Part shown: positions 21,584-34,730 of the stretch, one piece after another | Numbering within the stretch: position 1 is the stretch's first letter | Layout: the number at the start of each line of letters is the position of its first letter | NCBI GenBank assembly: GCA_023512835.1 | Contig: CM042088.1 | Span: 9,292,078 to 9,356,077, forward strand | Reading direction: 5' to 3' | Source: Taxillus chinensis | Taxonomy: Eukaryota > Streptophyta > Magnoliopsida > Santalales > Loranthaceae | Length of the DNA stretch: 64,000 nucleotides | Translations under genes and position numbers: made by a program | Notes under the pieces: generated by a model | Database searches by the model: none | What the model was told of the DNA's origin: nothing | What the model saw: only the letters and a program-made list of their open reading frames with translations

Positions 21584-24500
21584 TTAAGATTGTTCGTCCT
21601 CGAACAAGTCTGGGTGCTGCTCACGCATCACGGACTCACGTTCCCATGTCTCCTCCTCAATACCACGGTGTTGCCACAGCACGCGAACCAAAGGAATAGC
21701 ACGACCACGCAATAGCTTCTCTCGCCGATCTAGGATACGGATAGGGGCCTCAATGACGGACATGTCATCCTCGATATCCAACGTCCCCCAATCAATCACA
21801 TGAGTGGGGTCAGGGTGATACTTCCGCAATCGGGACACGTGAAACACGTTGTGCACTCGACTCGGCCCGCGGTGGTAACGCTAACCGGTAGGCCACAGGC
21901 CCTACACGATCCAAGAATCTCAAAAGGACCAATAAACCGCGGAGATAGCTTGGAACCTCGCCCAAACCGTCGATGACCACGTCGTGGAGAGACACGAAGG
22001 AACACATGATCACCAACAGAAAACTCCAAAGGGCGCCGCCGCTGATTCGCATAAGATTTCTGCCGACTCGAGCCGACAACAAACGCCGACGGATCAACTT
22101 GACCTTCTCAGTAGCCTCTTGAACCAACTGTGGCCCCAAGAGAGCTGTCTCCCCCCACCTTGGTCCAACACAAAGGTGATCGACACGGCCGTCCATACAA
22201 CGCCTCAAAAGGAGCCATCCCAATGGATGCCGATAATCGTTGTTGTAGGCAAACTCCACCAAAGGAAGGTGAGTTGCCCACGAACCCCCAAAATCTAGCA
22301 CACAAGCCCTCAACATGTCCTCCAAAGTCTGATTCGTCCTCTCTCGTCCGGCCGTCGGTCTCAGGGTGAAAGGCTGTACTCAAGTTAAGCTTGGTCCCCA
22401 TAGCCTCCTGCAAACCTCCCAAAAAACGGGAAGTGAACCTCGAATCCCGGTCCGAGACAACCGATGATGGTACGCCATGCGGCCTCACAATCTCGTTCAT
22501 GTATAGCCGACTCAAGGTCCCAATAGAGTCCCGCTCGCGAACAGCCAGGAAATGGGCCGACTTTGTGAGTCGATCCACAATCACCCAAATCATATCCTTC
22601 CTCCCAGGTGGTGGGTGGAAGACCGGTCACAAAATCCATCGCTATATGGTCCCACTTCCACTCCTCTATGGGTAAGGGTCTGAACATGCCCGCCGGCCGC
22701 CGATGCTCGGCCTTCACCTGCCGACACGTGAGGCACCGCGAAACAAAGGCAGCCACATCGCGTTTCATTCCAGGCCACCAAAAATGTGCCCGAAGCGCAA
22801 GGTACATCTTCGTACCCCCCTGGATGCACAAGAACTCTAGACCTGGTGAAACTCCCTCGGCACCTCATCCCCGAGGGAAGAGGCTACTACCAACCGCCCC
22901 TGAAATGACAATTCATGCTCGGGACCCTCTCGTCCAGTCCCCAAGATAGCTCCCCGGCCTCAATACGGGCACGGAGAACCTCACACTCAATGTCACCCAC
23001 TGTTCCTCCCGGACGCGCTGGTACAACTCAGGCACAACCACCAAAGGACTCAGGACTGTCCCACTATCACGAACAACGGTCGCAGCTGCAACGTCGCCAA
23101 CTGCTCCATCGCCTTCCACTCCCTCACGACCACCTCGGCTTTCCCTTTTTCGCTCAATGCATCGGCCACAACATTACCCTTGCCCGGGGTATAGGCAAGA
23201 GTAAAATCAAAGGTCTGCAAATACTCCACCCATCTCCTTTGCCTCAAATTCAAGTCCTTCGAGTAAAGATGTACTTGAAGGCTCTTGTGATCGGAGAACA
23301 CCACAAACTTTTCCCCCAAGAGGTAGTGCTGCCAACTCTTCAGGGCGAAGATGACGGCCGCTAACTCAAGGTCATGAGTAGGATAATTCTGCTCATGAGG
23401 CTTCAATGCCTTGACCCATAAGCTACCACACTGTGCTCCTGCATAAGCACACACCCCAAACCAACCCTGGACGCATCACAGGTACACTTCATATGGAATA
23501 TCCTCCCGAGGTAACCTCAACACAGGGCGGTGGTCAAACGGGTTTTGAGAGTCTCGAACGCCTGCCGACACTTGTCGGTCCAATCAAACTTCACGCCCTT
23601 CCGAGTCAACGCTGTCATAGGAGCCGCCAAACGGGAGAATCCCTCGACAAAACGACGGTAGTACCCCGCCAAGCCAAGAAAACTACGGATTTCAAAAACG
23701 TTGGTTGGCCTCGCCCACGATGCCACGGCCTCAATCTTGGCCGGGTCCACCCTAACTCCCTCGGTGACACCACATGGCCAAGAAAGTGAACCTCCTGCAG
23801 CCAAAACTCACACTTGCTAAACTTAGCAAACAATGCTGGTCCCTCAGGGTTTGCAACACTGTTGCCAAGTGCTCCACATGCTCCCTCTCGGTCTTGGAAT
23901 ACACCAAGATATCGTCGATAAACACCACCACGAACGAGTCTAAGTATGGGGCAAAGACTTGGTTCATCAAATGCATGAACACCGCTGGCGCATTAGTGAG
24001 CCCGAAAGGCATCACTACCCACTCATAATGCCCATACCGCACCGAAAGCCGTCTTAGGGATGTCCTCCTCCCTAACCCTGAGCCGGTGATACCCCGACCG
24101 TAAATCTATCTTGGAAAACCACTGGGCCCCACTCAATTGGTCAAACAGGTCATCTATCCGAGGCAACGGGTACTTGTTCTTCACTGTCACCGAATTCGAC
24201 TTCCTGTAGTCGATGCAGAGACGAAGCGTGCCATCGGCCTTCTTAGCAAAGAGCACCGGAGCACCCCAAGGTGAGGTACTTGGTCTAATATACCCCTGGC
24301 CCACCAACTCCTCGATTTGCCTCTCGAAGCTCCCTCGGCTCGGCTGGCCCCATACGATACGCTACTTGGGAAATTGGACCCGTCCCCGGCACCAACTCAA
24401 TGGTGAACTCCACACTCCTCTTAGGTGGCAAACTCCTCAACTCTTCAGGAAAAACATCCCGAAATTGACCCACAACAACGGGCCACACCCTCTTTTCCAC

Positions 24501-25064
24501 CTTCCCCTCCTCGGCAAAGGTCGGGGCTGCCAACCTGTGGGTAATGGCACCCCACTTGGTCCAACACTGGCCCGGCCCGACTCGCCTCACAATCCCACTC
24601 CCCCTGCAGGGTGCAAGAGGTCCCTGCAGGTGTCACGAAGGTCACACGCCGCCGATAACAATCTATCTTGGCCTGGAAAGCCATAAGCCAATCCATACCC
24701 AAGATCGGGTCGAACGTCCTCAAAGGCATCACATGCAAGTCAAAACTCGGCTCCACCTCGCCTATGGTTAACACACGGTCACGACACACTCGCCGTACCT
24801 CAATCATGCCTCCCACCAGGAGACTCCACAACTAGGGGCCTCGCGGCCTCCACACAAGCTAACCCCAAGCCGTCTATTACAAGCTCGGGAACAAACGAAC
24901 ATGATGCACCCGTATCGAAAAGAACAAGCTAAGGTACGGGAGATCAAGATGGTACCTCTAACCACCGATGGTCCTGCTCCACCCTCGGCCGGTGGGGGTG
25001 GTAGCTCGGCCTCCTCCTGGTATGTCGCCTCCAGCCGCAAACACCCTTCCTTGGCCTGTGCCAC
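21584..25064 (-). pseudogene. Element C pol: protease to chromodomain
   Basis: Same polyprotein as in A and E but fragmented into at least eight frames. RT has [18 protein letters not shown] and FIDDILVYS (about 23900). RNase H retains VVFSDHKSL and VVADAL. Integrase has CLTCRQVKAEH (about 22720) and SDRDSRF. The chromodomain-like tail with [15 protein letters not shown] ends at 21584. The protease region near 24.9 kb is frame-shifted at the active-site loop. Most breaks are single-base indels when compared with E. Confidence 0.88.
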
Positions 25065-26378
25065 TTGGTTGGCTCACTCACCTGGACGCTTCCCGCTAAG
25101 GTTGCCTCCGGCCTCGGTCTGCTGCCGCTCCGGCCTCCCCCTGGGGTCGGGTCCGACCGGATCTGCCTGGCCGGCCCTGCCACCGACGAGCTGGTCTCTC
25201 GGCCTGGTGCACGGAAGCTAGCATCACTCCTCATCCTGGATGCCATGCTCCCCGCTCCCCTGTTGCCACTCCTGCAAACCCGGCGCAAGTGGCCCTCTCG
25301 TCCACGCTTGTTGCATCGCCGGTCCTTCTTGGGGCACTCCCCTTTGAAGTGACCCTTCTCTCCACAAGCGTGGCATCCGCTCGGTAGACTCCCAGGATGG
25401 ACCACCCTGTCTTCCGCCGCCAAAGGTGAACCTCCCAGGGTTCACGGATGTCCGACCCCGATCGCGAAAAGAACTGCTATCCCTCTCCTCCGTCTTGAGC
25501 CTCTTGGACCCTGCATCTCGATCAGGCCCACTCTGCAACTGGCGCCCCCGATGGGCCTGCCTCCCATCATCCGGTTCTCTCTCGGCTATACGGGCCGTCT
25601 CCACGGCCTCGGCATAGGTCCTCAAGCGTAGAATCGCCACCCTCTCCCTAAGGGCTGGCCTGAGACCCAAGGTGAACTTGTGGGCCTTCAGGTCCTCCCT
25701 TACCACGTCTCGGGAGCAAACCTACTCAATCTCCGGAACTCCCGCTCATACTCGAGGTACCGTCTTGGATCCCTGCTTCAAGCTGCCAAATTCTTCCCTC
25801 TTCCGCCATCTCACCGATTCCGGGAAGAACTCATCTTGGAAGAGTTGCAAGAACTCCTCCCAAAACATGAGTTGTCTTGCACGGCTCCCCGCAACACTCG
25901 TCCACCACTCCAAAGCGTCCCCCCTCCGGTGCCGAATTGCCGGCCGCACCTTATCCTCCTCCCTGGGCAGGAGAAAGGAGAACACATGATCAATCTGCCT
26001 CAACCACCGCTCGCCTACCACAGGATCTTCTCCCCCCTTAAATCGCGGAGGTTGTTCCTTTCGGAACCGTGTCACCACGTCATCCTCTCGCACGGGTCGG
26101 TACACCACCCAGCGAACTCTCACGCTCACGAGGCAGCTCTCCTACTGGTGGTGGTGGTGGTGGCACCACCTGCCGTGTCGCCATCTCACGGCGCACCTCC
26201 TCCCGAACATCCTGCCGGAGTCCCTCCCGTAGCTCTCGTACCTCCAGCCGGATGCCTTCTTGTAGCTGTGCCGGAACAACGCATGCCCTCCAACGGATGG
26301 TCCCGCACCCGGACCCTCATGGGCAGATGACTCATCAGCCACTGCCCCGGACGCACGTGTCACTCTCCTCGGTGGCAT
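25065..26378 (-). pseudogene. Element C gag (broken)
   Basis: Starts at ATG 26378 with MPPRRVTRASG. Central segments EDDVVTRFRKEQPPRFK and LALGLRPAL-type regions follow in shifted frames. Zinc knuckles CHACGEKGHFKGEC and a second with one Cys changed (CNKRGREGHLRRVC) lie at about 25.27-25.37 kb. The Cys-to-Arg change would disable the second knuckle. Confidence 0.82.
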
Positions 26379-26778
26379 TCTTACTACACGAAGTAAGAAG
26401 CACAACGTCAAAACAAATTTTTTTTTTTATAATCTATCGCGTCACTACCTCTACCCCACTGATCAACACATGACATTACAAACATACATTGCATCAATCA
26501 CATTTCACAGTTCACAGTCCAGGACACATTGCCAAACAAATCAGAGTTGCACATTTCACCTAATCATGTGATCTTATCCACGATTTAGCATACATTCACA
26601 AAGAAATGCAACTAGTGCCCTAATGCCAATGCATGCAAATCCTACCACAAGACTGGACTACCCTAAGCACACCTTGGAGGCTCAAAGAGGACCATGTTGA
26701 TCAGGCATGTCCCTCCAGGCTCCTCCAAAGGACTCAAGATAACCAAGCCCGCCCACTACCCTAGGCCAACTAGACCAT
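26379..26778 (-). other. Leader of element C
   Basis: Noncoding stretch between primer site and gag. Very similar to that of A and E; an A/T homopolymer (11 T) lies at about 26419-26430. Confidence 0.7.
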
Positions 26779-26790
26779 GCTCTGATACCA
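26779..26790 (-). other. Primer binding site of element C
   Basis: GCTCTGATACCA on the + strand; matches initiator tRNA-Met on the element strand. Confidence 0.9.
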
Positions 26791-26793
26791 TAT

Positions 26794-28487
26794 TGTCACG
26801 CCCCGGATTTCCAACCCGAGGAAACCGGCACGTGACTCCCCTTTTACCCACATGGAGGGCAAAGGGGTTAGGATACAAACAAAGAGTTTTACATTTCAAA
26901 CATCCACAACACATTCAAGAAAGAAATATTCATAAAAATAATCCAAACCAGTTTATTACAACAGAATTCTTTCCAATTCCATCCCCACTGGGGTTACATC
27001 AGTTCCCATAAAAGAAAACAACATAAAGGGAAGAGAGTAAAATGGTTAAGGTCTTCCACCTTGGTGCATCCACCTAACGCCTGTAAGTCCCTGGAAAACA
27101 AGCAAAACACAGTAGGAGGGGTGAGCAACCACAGCTCAGTAGGGATCAAGTCTCCCCAACCCTTCCCATGCTCCTAGCGGCTACATGCATGTGCACAGGT
27201 GTAGTGACGTGTTACAACAATCTCAACAAACAATAACAAACCACCAGTAGTCACAATTATCCACCACACAAAACACAAGTGATTTAACCGCCTCTTCAGG
27301 CCAAGTTATTTAACCGCCTCTTCAGGCCAAGTGATTTAACCGCCTCTTCAAGCCCCTGGTTTAACCGCCTCTTAGGCAAAGTAGTTTAACCGCCTCTTCA
27401 GGCCAGATACCACAGTCAGGCACACAACTTACACCACAGTCACACAAACATAAAACCAAACACTTGGTGTGCACCCGCTCACCAGTGCACAAACCCAGCC
27501 ATTCAGGCAATAGAACACACACCCAGCATACATACATACACTAAATCACAAGTCCAGCCACACAGACATATTATCAAACACGTAATGGGCATATACATAC
27601 AGCTATATTCACACAGGCATTTCATCGAACACATAGCTTGTAATCCACAGAATCACACCAACATGCCACTGAAGGCCAACATCCATATAGGAGATCACAC
27701 CTATATGGATTACATATTTATATATAACAGTTATAACCAGAAATCTGCCCTGGAACCCTAGGACAGAGAAGGACTTAAGAAGAACAGAACCCCTACCTCA
27801 AGGAAAACGCAACAACACAGCAACGGTCTGATCCCAAGCCGAACGCCGTCCACCCACGAGTCACCGACCACCCACGCAAGACGCCCGGCAGCAACCAGGA
27901 GCTCTCCTTCCCTCTCTCTCTCTCTGCGACGGCTGGTGAAGCAACAAACCCTAAACCTAAAACAGAGGGACTCCTCCTCCTTATATAGACAACACAACAT
28001 CAAAACGACGTAGTTTTGATTAAGTGAATCCCAGGATCAAAACGACGTAGTTTTGATCACACAAGTTACCACCTTTCCGCACCCCTATAGGCCAAAATAC
28101 TCAGAATTTCAACATGGTCCTTTGGAGAAAGTTCCTTAGAATGACAAAACCAAGGGAACCATGCAAAAATATGGCTGCACGCCAATTTGCACGTGAATTC
28201 CCAATTCACGTGCACCTCCATATGGACTCCAAATGCTCTCAAACTTCACCCCTAGCCTCCTTGCATCATTTAGAAGACAATTACACTTGCACGTGAATTG
28301 GACCCATATCACGTGCACCTCACATACATGTCCATTTGGCCTGAAACTTCTGTGGTAGATAGAGGACACCATTCTAAGCATCTTTCCTTTTGCACGTGAA
28401 TTCATTGGAGTCCATTTACTAGGTCAAAATCTAGAAAAACTCTACTCCGGAGGTAAAACTGACTAACTCAAGGTACGGGTCCTTACA
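26794..28487 (-). repeat. 5' LTR of element C
   Basis: 1694 bases, nearly identical to 19649-21345, with the same minisatellite, palindromes and G-box inverted repeats. Confidence 0.92.
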
Positions 28488-28492
28488 CATGC

Positions 28493-29440
28493 TTAGGGGC
28501 TTGGCAATTTTTGAGAAATCTTTGATGAACCGCCGATAAAACCCTGCATGACCCAGAAAGCTCCGGATGCCCTTCACATTAGTGGGAGGAGGTAGACTCT
28601 CAATGGTGGAGATCTTTGCTCTATCTACTTCCAACCCAGTGCAGGACACTCTATGCCCAAGGACGACTCCTTCCTTGACCATGAAGTGACACTTCTCCCA
28701 GTTCAAGACCAGGTCCTTTTCCTTGCATCGGACTAACACGGTTTCCAGATTTCTGAGGCAATTGGAAAAAGATGAACCAAATACCGAGAAGTCATCCATA
28801 AAGACTTCCATAATGTCCTCCACTAACCCTTGAAAAATGGCCATCATACACCTCTGGAAGGTAGCAGGTGCGTTGCAGAGACCAAATGGCATACACCGGA
28901 TAGTATACGTGCCAAAAGGACACGTGAATGTAGTCTTCTCTTGATCCTCCGGGGCAACTGCTATCTGGTTGTATCCAGAATAACCGTCCAGAAAACAATA
29001 ATACGGGTAGCCAGCTAACCGATCTAGCATTTGATCAATGAAAGGTAACGGAAAGTGGTCCTTACGCGTGGCTTTATTCAGCTTGCGGTAATCAATGCAC
29101 ACGCGCCACCCGGTCACTGTGCGGGATAGAATAAGCTCGTTCTTCTCATTACGTATCACTATCATGCCGCCCTTCTTGGGAACCACTTTTACTGGACTAA
29201 CCCAGGAGCTATCTGAAATGGCATATATGATTCCCGCTTTCCTCCACTTCAGAATCTCCTTGCCAACGACTTCCTTCATTGCCGGATTGAGCCTACGTTG
29301 GCGCTCTACAGTAGGAGTATAAGACTCCTCCATCAGTATCTTGTGCATGCAGACCGCTGGACTTATACCTTTTATATCATCCAGAGACCACCCCAGGGCC
29401 TGCTTATGCTCTCGTAAGACTTCTAGTAGCTGTCTGGTTT
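28493..29440 (-). pseudogene. Element D reverse transcriptase
   Basis: Athila-type RT. From about 29.44 kb the frame reads through WSLDDIKGI and HKILMEE. It continues with [45 protein letters not shown] and the catalytic FMDDFSVFG (Asp pair 28791-28796). The thumb follows (VKGIRSFLGHAGFYRRFIKDFSKIAKPLS), where element C is inserted. A one-base frameshift near 29445 separates it from the protease frame. This is the best-preserved part of D. Confidence 0.9.
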
Positions 29441-29443
29441 CTT

Positions 29444-30709
29444 CTACTCATTAGGGACGCAGCCTACTATCACAGGGTAACGCCCTTGTGTATCCAAAAA
29501 CTCGTACCTCGGATGTTCGGGGAGTTGCTTCAGAACCTGGCAAGGGGTCCGTGATTGCCTGAGGAGTCGATTGAGGAAGGTCTCTTGCTCAGTTCGTTCT
29601 TTCAGCACTTCATAAGTCTCTTCCGGTTCCACCTCCGCAAAATCCACCTGCTGCAATTCATGATCCAAGCTTTCAGTGATCAAGCTCTCTTCGAAGTAGC
29701 TGTCCACGAATTCAGCAATCTGATCAATCCAATAACAGCTGGAATGATCATTTACCTTGCGCATCGAACGCTCCATATTGAACACTACTGCATCTTCATC
29801 CACACGCAGCGTCAACTCCCCTGAGTTTTCATCGATCAAGGCCCTTCTAGTACTCAGGAATGGCCTTCCAAGAATCAATTGGACTCCTTTATCTTCTTCC
29901 ATTTCCAATACAACAAAATCCACTGGGAAGATAAAGCGATCCACCTTGATTAAAACATCTTCAATAATGCCCACCGGCTTTCCTATCGATCGGTCAGCAA
30001 ATTGTAAAGATATGGAAGTGGGCTTTATTCCAATCAAGCCCAGTCGCCGATAGATGGACATTGGCATCAGATTTATACTCGCCCCTAAGTCACATTGGGC
30101 TTGCTCCAATTGCGAGGTGCCAATGGTACAGGTCAGCGTGAAACTACCCGGATCTTTAAGCTTGGGCGGTAGCTTGTGCTGCACCACTGCACTAATGTCA
30201 TTTGTGAGAGCCACTATCTCACAATCAGTGTAGCTTCTCCTCTTGGACAGTAGATCCTTTAAAAATTTGACATATCCAGGCATCTGTTCCAAGGCTTCTA
30301 TGAATGGGATGTTCACCTCCAGCTTTTTGAATACATCTAAGAATTTCTGGAACTGAGCATCTAATTTCTGTTTCCTCAGCCTTTGAGGATACGGCATAGG
30401 AGGTTTATACGGAACGAGAGAGCTAACTTCAGGCTGACGGATTGTCGGTTGACTACTCCCCACCTTTTCCTTCTGGTTCTTACGTTGCTTAGCATCTCCT
30501 TCTTTAGCTTCCTCCTGGGTGTGCTGTTCCGACTCCTCCTTGGTTGGCTCGATTTTCTTCTCTCCAGCTGGTAGTTCTTTCCCACTTCGAAGCATTATAG
30601 CTTTGCATTGCTCCCTTGGGTTGACCTCCGTATTGCTAGGAAAAGTGTTTGATGAAGATGGCCTAACTGCATTTGCTAGCTGGCCAATCTGCTGCTCTAT
30701 ATTCTTCAT
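29444..30709 (-). pseudogene. Element D gag C-terminus and aspartic protease
   Basis: A 421-codon frame. The first third is charged linker (KKIEPTKEESEQ...), followed by a conserved segment (PFIEALEQMPGYVKFLKDLL). The protease has CDLGASINLMPMSIYRRLGL, with the DLGAS form of the active site usual for Athila, and LILGRPFLST further on. The frame opens in the gag-pol linker (MKNIEQQIGQLA) and ends TAG at 29444-29446. Since Athila gag-pol is normally one frame, the stop and the break near 30.7 kb are probably mutations. Confidence 0.85.
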
Positions 30710-30775
30710 GGTAGCCCCAAGATCCTGGACGAAGTGGTAAGGGACTCAATCCTCGTCTCCCCCTTACTCATTCTA

Positions 30776-32107
30776 TCAGTTTGCTTGCTTAGCAAATTGA
30801 TAAAAGAAGTTCCGCATCTCTTCATCCTTTGCCTTCTCTTTGTCTTCCTCCTTCTGTTGAGGCATCTTCTGGAACCCAGGAGGAAGTGGTGGCTGAGAAT
30901 GTTCTCCATACTGTGGTGCTCCAGTAGCAGAGACCTTATTCTGCCTTGGCCATAAGTAAGGCTGTTGTTGAAATTGGTGAGGTCCTCCTTGATTCTGGAA
31001 GTTGTTGGGCTGAGGAGGATTCTGATACTGGTTTGAATTCTGAAATTGTCGCTGAAATCCTCCACCTCGATTCCCAACATATTGGGCTTCTTCGTATAGC
31101 TGGGCTGCAGTAGCGTCTTCAGTAACTGCCTTGGGTTGTTCAGTTCTGCCCTCCATGCGAACAGCCATTACTGACATTTGCTCTGTCAGTAACTCTATCT
31201 TCCTTGTCAACTCATCGAACTGAGTTGAATTTGAGGAATTTGATACCGCAACCACCGGCTCAGCTCTAGGGCGTCTGTCATTCGACCATTGGCAGTTGGA
31301 CAACGCCATTCTCTCTATAAGCTCTACTGCTGCAGAAGGCTCCATCATCATGAACGCTCCTCCAGTGGCTGCATCTATCATGCTCCTTGTATTTGCATGC
31401 AGACCTGCGTAAAAAGATTCGACTTGTAACCATTCTGGCCTGCCATGATTAGGACACCTCCTAACCAAGTCTTTGAATCGCTCCCAGGCCTCGTATAGCG
31501 ACTCATCACCGTGCTGGGTGAATTGATTTATTTGGCTCCTTAAATGAATAACTCTTGTTGGTGGAAAGTACTTGGAGAGAAACTTCTCCACCATTTGGTC
31601 CCATGTGTGTATCTGCCCGCCGGGTAGGGACTGGAACCAACCAAGAGCTCGGTCCTTCAGGGAAAATGGGAAGAGTCGCAGCTTAATGGCGTCATCCGAG
31701 ACTCCATTAATTTTGATGGTGTCGCAAATTTGCAAGAATCGCGCTAGATGGTTGTGTGGATCATCTAGTGCCGAGCCTCGGAATGCATCTTGCCCAACCA
31801 TTTGCAGTAGCGCAGGCTTCAGCTCGAAGTTGTTTGCTTGGACCGGCACCCTTCTAATGCCTGAATACTCATCCGATAGTACAGGTCTAGCATAATCCAT
31901 GAAAGTCCTCGGGTGATAACCGCCTTGGCCGTTGTGTCCCTGATCTTCCCTTGCTCTGTTTTCAGCCATGATTTCTTCACACAAGGTATGTAAACCTTCC
32001 AACTGCTGTTCAGCTGCAACTAATACCCTCTGAGCCCTTCACTGCTCTCGCAACGTTTGTTCGATTTCGGGATCATATGGTAATAACTCACCCCTGGTGT
32101 GACGCAT
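30776..32107 (-). pseudogene. Element D gag
   Basis: The start is placed at ATG 32107 (MRHTRGELLPYDPEIEQ), before the open stretch, because this matches Athila gag N-termini. A TGA at 32039-32041 sits where a Trp is expected. The Retrotrans_gag region is clear (PHNHLARFLQICDTIKINGV, ALGWFQSLP, FLSKYFPP, ESLYEAWERFKDLVRRCP). The C-terminus is Asn/Gln/Pro-rich (QFQNSNQYQNPPQPNNFQNQ), then frameshifts near 30.78 kb. No zinc knuckle is visible. Confidence 0.85.
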
Positions 32108-32274
32108 ACACAGAGGAATTTTCTCAAACACCTAGGGTGCACTCCTGACACGTATCAATAACAAAAAGATACCAGGTAACACCATACTAGCAAAATTACA
32201 AGAAAATAAAATTCCAGATCACAAATAAACTTAAGCACCTAATGTCACTTAGTCCTAACAACGTTTAGCTTGCC
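32108..32274 (-). other. Leader of element D
   Basis: Noncoding between the primer site and gag. Confidence 0.6.
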
Positions 32275-32292
32275 TCCCCGGCAACGGCGCCA
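32275..32292 (-). other. tRNA-Asp primer binding site of element D
   Basis: The + strand reads TCCCCGGCAACGGCGCCA, equal to the 3' end of plant tRNA-Asp including part of CCA. The element strand is therefore complementary to that tRNA, as in Athila elements. Six bases separate it from the LTR. Confidence 0.9.
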
Positions 32293-32298
32293 AAAACT

Positions 32299-33815
32299 TG
32301 GCCCATATAAATTGTGTCTATAGGTTTTGCAGCAAGTGCACTGGTCAAGTAATAAAATGGAGTATTAAGACTCCGGTTGTCGAACCCACAGGGAGGTAGC
32401 GAATGCTGTTAAGCAGCAAGCACTAAGCTAACAAGTTGTTTTTATGTCTGGACAATTGATTTTTTGTTGGACAAATAATGTGAACGAAAGGTGATTAAAT
32501 CAGAAAGTTGGCAAGCTATTGGTACAGAAATTTCAGTGATTAAGGATCTAGGGGCACAATGTTTACCACCCAATTGATTGTAATAGTCTGGTTATGGCTC
32601 TTGTTCTTGATTGATGTTCTAGTTCACGTTCATGTTGATTATCTCCTACCTATCTTACATTTGGTCCATGCTAAGATAGATTTAAGGCTTTTATCCCATT
32701 TGGTCCATGTGAATAAAAGTGATCAAGGTAGACAAACAATCTAATAATTGCAGACTTGGTCCATCATGCAATATTAAATCTAATTCACTAGTGTTCCACC
32801 CTAAACAAGGGCTAAGATTACCTAATTATGCATAAACTAGGCATTTCCATTCAAGCAAGTGAATTAAACAAGAACTGAATTCTATTTTATTGAACAACCA
32901 TAACCAAACTGACTACAATTTGGGGGCTACATTGCTCCCCTAGACTAACAAGACTACTCCATAATCATGACAAAAACAAAAACAATCATAGGAAAGAACA
33001 TGATTACAGTACCAGGACAATAAAGGAAGACCCCAAGATGAACCAGGACTCCAGCCTCCAAAGACTCCGGCGTCTGCTGCCCAAAATCACTCCTTGCCAA
33101 GGACAATCCAATCTTTTAGCAATGGCTATAGCTCTTTTCAGAACTCAGATCAGATTCTCCCACTCAAGATTATTTACAATGCCTCCAAAGACCCCTATTT
33201 ATAGGTTTTAGTGGGCCAAATTAGGGTTACAAAAGGGGTGCCCTAATTATAAATGTGGTTGCAACCAAAACGGCGTCGTTTTGGTTAGTGACACTAATCG
33301 ACGTTCTAGGCGAAATAAAACTCAAACTACACCAAATTTGACCCCAATTCTTTAGAGGAAACTGATTAAAATAACAAAATACATCATTTGGAGCGCAAAA
33401 ATGCTTGCACGTGAGAATGCACGTGAGAAGACCCTTTTCACGTGCAGCTCCAATTTGACTCAAATTTGCTCCAAAGCTTCCTCTTGAGTTGTAGAAGGCA
33501 TCTATGCAATAAAATCCTTGCACGTGAGAATGCACGTGAGAAAGCTTTTCACGTGCACCTTGATTTTGCCTTCATTTTGCTTCCATCTTCTTCCTATAGC
33601 TTCCTTGTGAGTTGATGGAGTGATCTAGCCAAAGTGTGTGGGAAAAGGTTGCTCCAAAACCTGCCAAAAACACTCAAAAAGTACCACTAGACACCAAACA
33701 GGGTCTTCCTAGGGGTTAGAGCAAATATGTCGAAAATAACATGCAAATAGGTACAAAACATACGCTAAAACACCCTATATTAGGCATAGGATAACGGCAT
33801 AAATGCACGTTATCA
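32299..33815 (-). repeat. 5' LTR of element D
   Basis: 1517 bases; minus strand runs TGATAACGTGCATTT...ATGGGCCA. It carries CACGTG clusters (33404-33560), a perfect palindrome at 33263-33286 (arms AACCAAAACG and CGTTTTGGTT), and a TATA box at 33195-33203 (TATAAATAG on the minus strand). TTGAT (33816-33820) should be one copy of the target duplication; the partner is absent because the 3' end of D is lost. Confidence 0.87.
33195..33286 (-). promoter_or_regulatory. Palindrome and TATA box of Athila LTR
   Basis: The palindrome around GGCGTC (33263-33286) lies about 60 bases upstream of TATAAATAG (33195-33203) on the element strand. The solo LTR at 42921-44709 has the same arrangement (43800-43890), with one arm imperfect. 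Confidence 0.55.
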
Positions 33816-34730
33816 TTGATCGAAGAGATCATTTATCCTTGGTAAAGGATATTTATTCTTGATGGTGACGTTGTTTAGTCCTTTATAGTCGATGCAGAGC
33901 CTCATTGAGCCATCCTTCTTCTTCACGAACAAGACCGGTGCTCCCCAAAGTGATGCACTAGGCCTAATGAATCCTTTGTCCATCAAATCTTGCAATTCCT
34001 TCTTCAATTCGTTTAACTCTATTGGTGCCATCCGATAAGGACTTTTGAAAATTAGATTTGTCCCAGGAAATAGATCGATGGAGAATTCAACTTCTCGTGG
34101 CGGAGGAGGTCCTGGCAATTCTTCCGGCAACACATCTTCATATTTGCAAACGATAGGGACTTCTTTTAATGTAATCTCACCTACACTTGTGTTGACCGAG
34201 GAAAGATATCCCTCTTTTGGATAGTTAGATACATCCTCTCCATCCTTTTGACACGTAAACACCAACTTAGGTTGGTTTGGGAGATTAAAAATTACTCTTT
34301 TCTGAGTACACTCTATAGTGGCGTGATTGGATGTTAACCAATCCATCCCTAATATAACATCAAAGTCCACTATTTGTAAGGAGATTAGGTTTCCGGGAAG
34401 TACCCTATCACATATAGTAATGGGGCATGTTTTATATATCTTAGTGGCATTTATGGTGATACCACTTGGTGTCATTATTGTTAATTCCACTTTTAATCTC
34501 TGATGTGGAATATCCATATGTTCAGCATACTTTGGTGAGACGAAAGAATGCGTTGAACCAGAATCAAATAAGGTATAAGTGTTTCTTGAGCTTATGAGCA
34601 AGGTACCTTTCACCACATCGTTGTTTGATTCTTCTTCCATTATTGGCTCCACTTCTGCAGTTGTAATGGCGTACGAGCGAGCTGGTGCCCTAGGTGGTTG
34701 TTGCAGCTGCTGTGGTTGTGGCTGTCGTTG
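33816..34730 (-). pseudogene. Element F protease and RT N-terminus
   Basis: A 279-codon frame from 34652. The protease active site is [13 protein letters not shown] with the partner segment [10 protein letters not shown] begins with [51 protein letters not shown] and stops exactly at the D insertion, before the catalytic Asp pair. It is less similar to A, C and E than those are to each other, but still chromovirus-like. Confidence 0.85.

Larger units (their letters stand above)
19649..28487 (-). mobile_element. Ty3/gypsy Tekay-type element C, complete but dead
   Basis: Minus-strand element nested in D. 3' LTR 19649-21345, polypurine tract 21346-21361, pol and gag 21584-26378, primer site 26779-26790, 5' LTR 26794-28487. 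Target duplication CATGC at 19644-19648 and 28488-28492 restores the D reading frame when C is removed. The two LTRs differ at only about ten places by eye, so insertion was recent, yet the coding region has many frameshifts. Confidence 0.93.
17750..33815 (-). mobile_element. Athila-type Ty3/gypsy element D, 3'-truncated, split by C
   Basis: Minus-strand element. Its 5' LTR is 32299-33815, followed by a tRNA-Asp primer site (32275-32292), gag (32107 down), protease, RT (to 28493), then after the inserted element C the RNase H and integrase (19648 to 17796). The LTR starts TGATAACGTGCATTTATGCCG on the minus strand and the RT has FMDDFSVFG; both are typical of Athila. No 3' LTR is found; the left breakpoint is in about 17.65-17.79 kb. 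Confidence 0.85.

Noticed and set aside
32275..32292. tRNA-Asp gene
   Set aside because: Only the 18 bases of the tRNA 3' end are present, next to an Athila LTR; it is a primer binding site.
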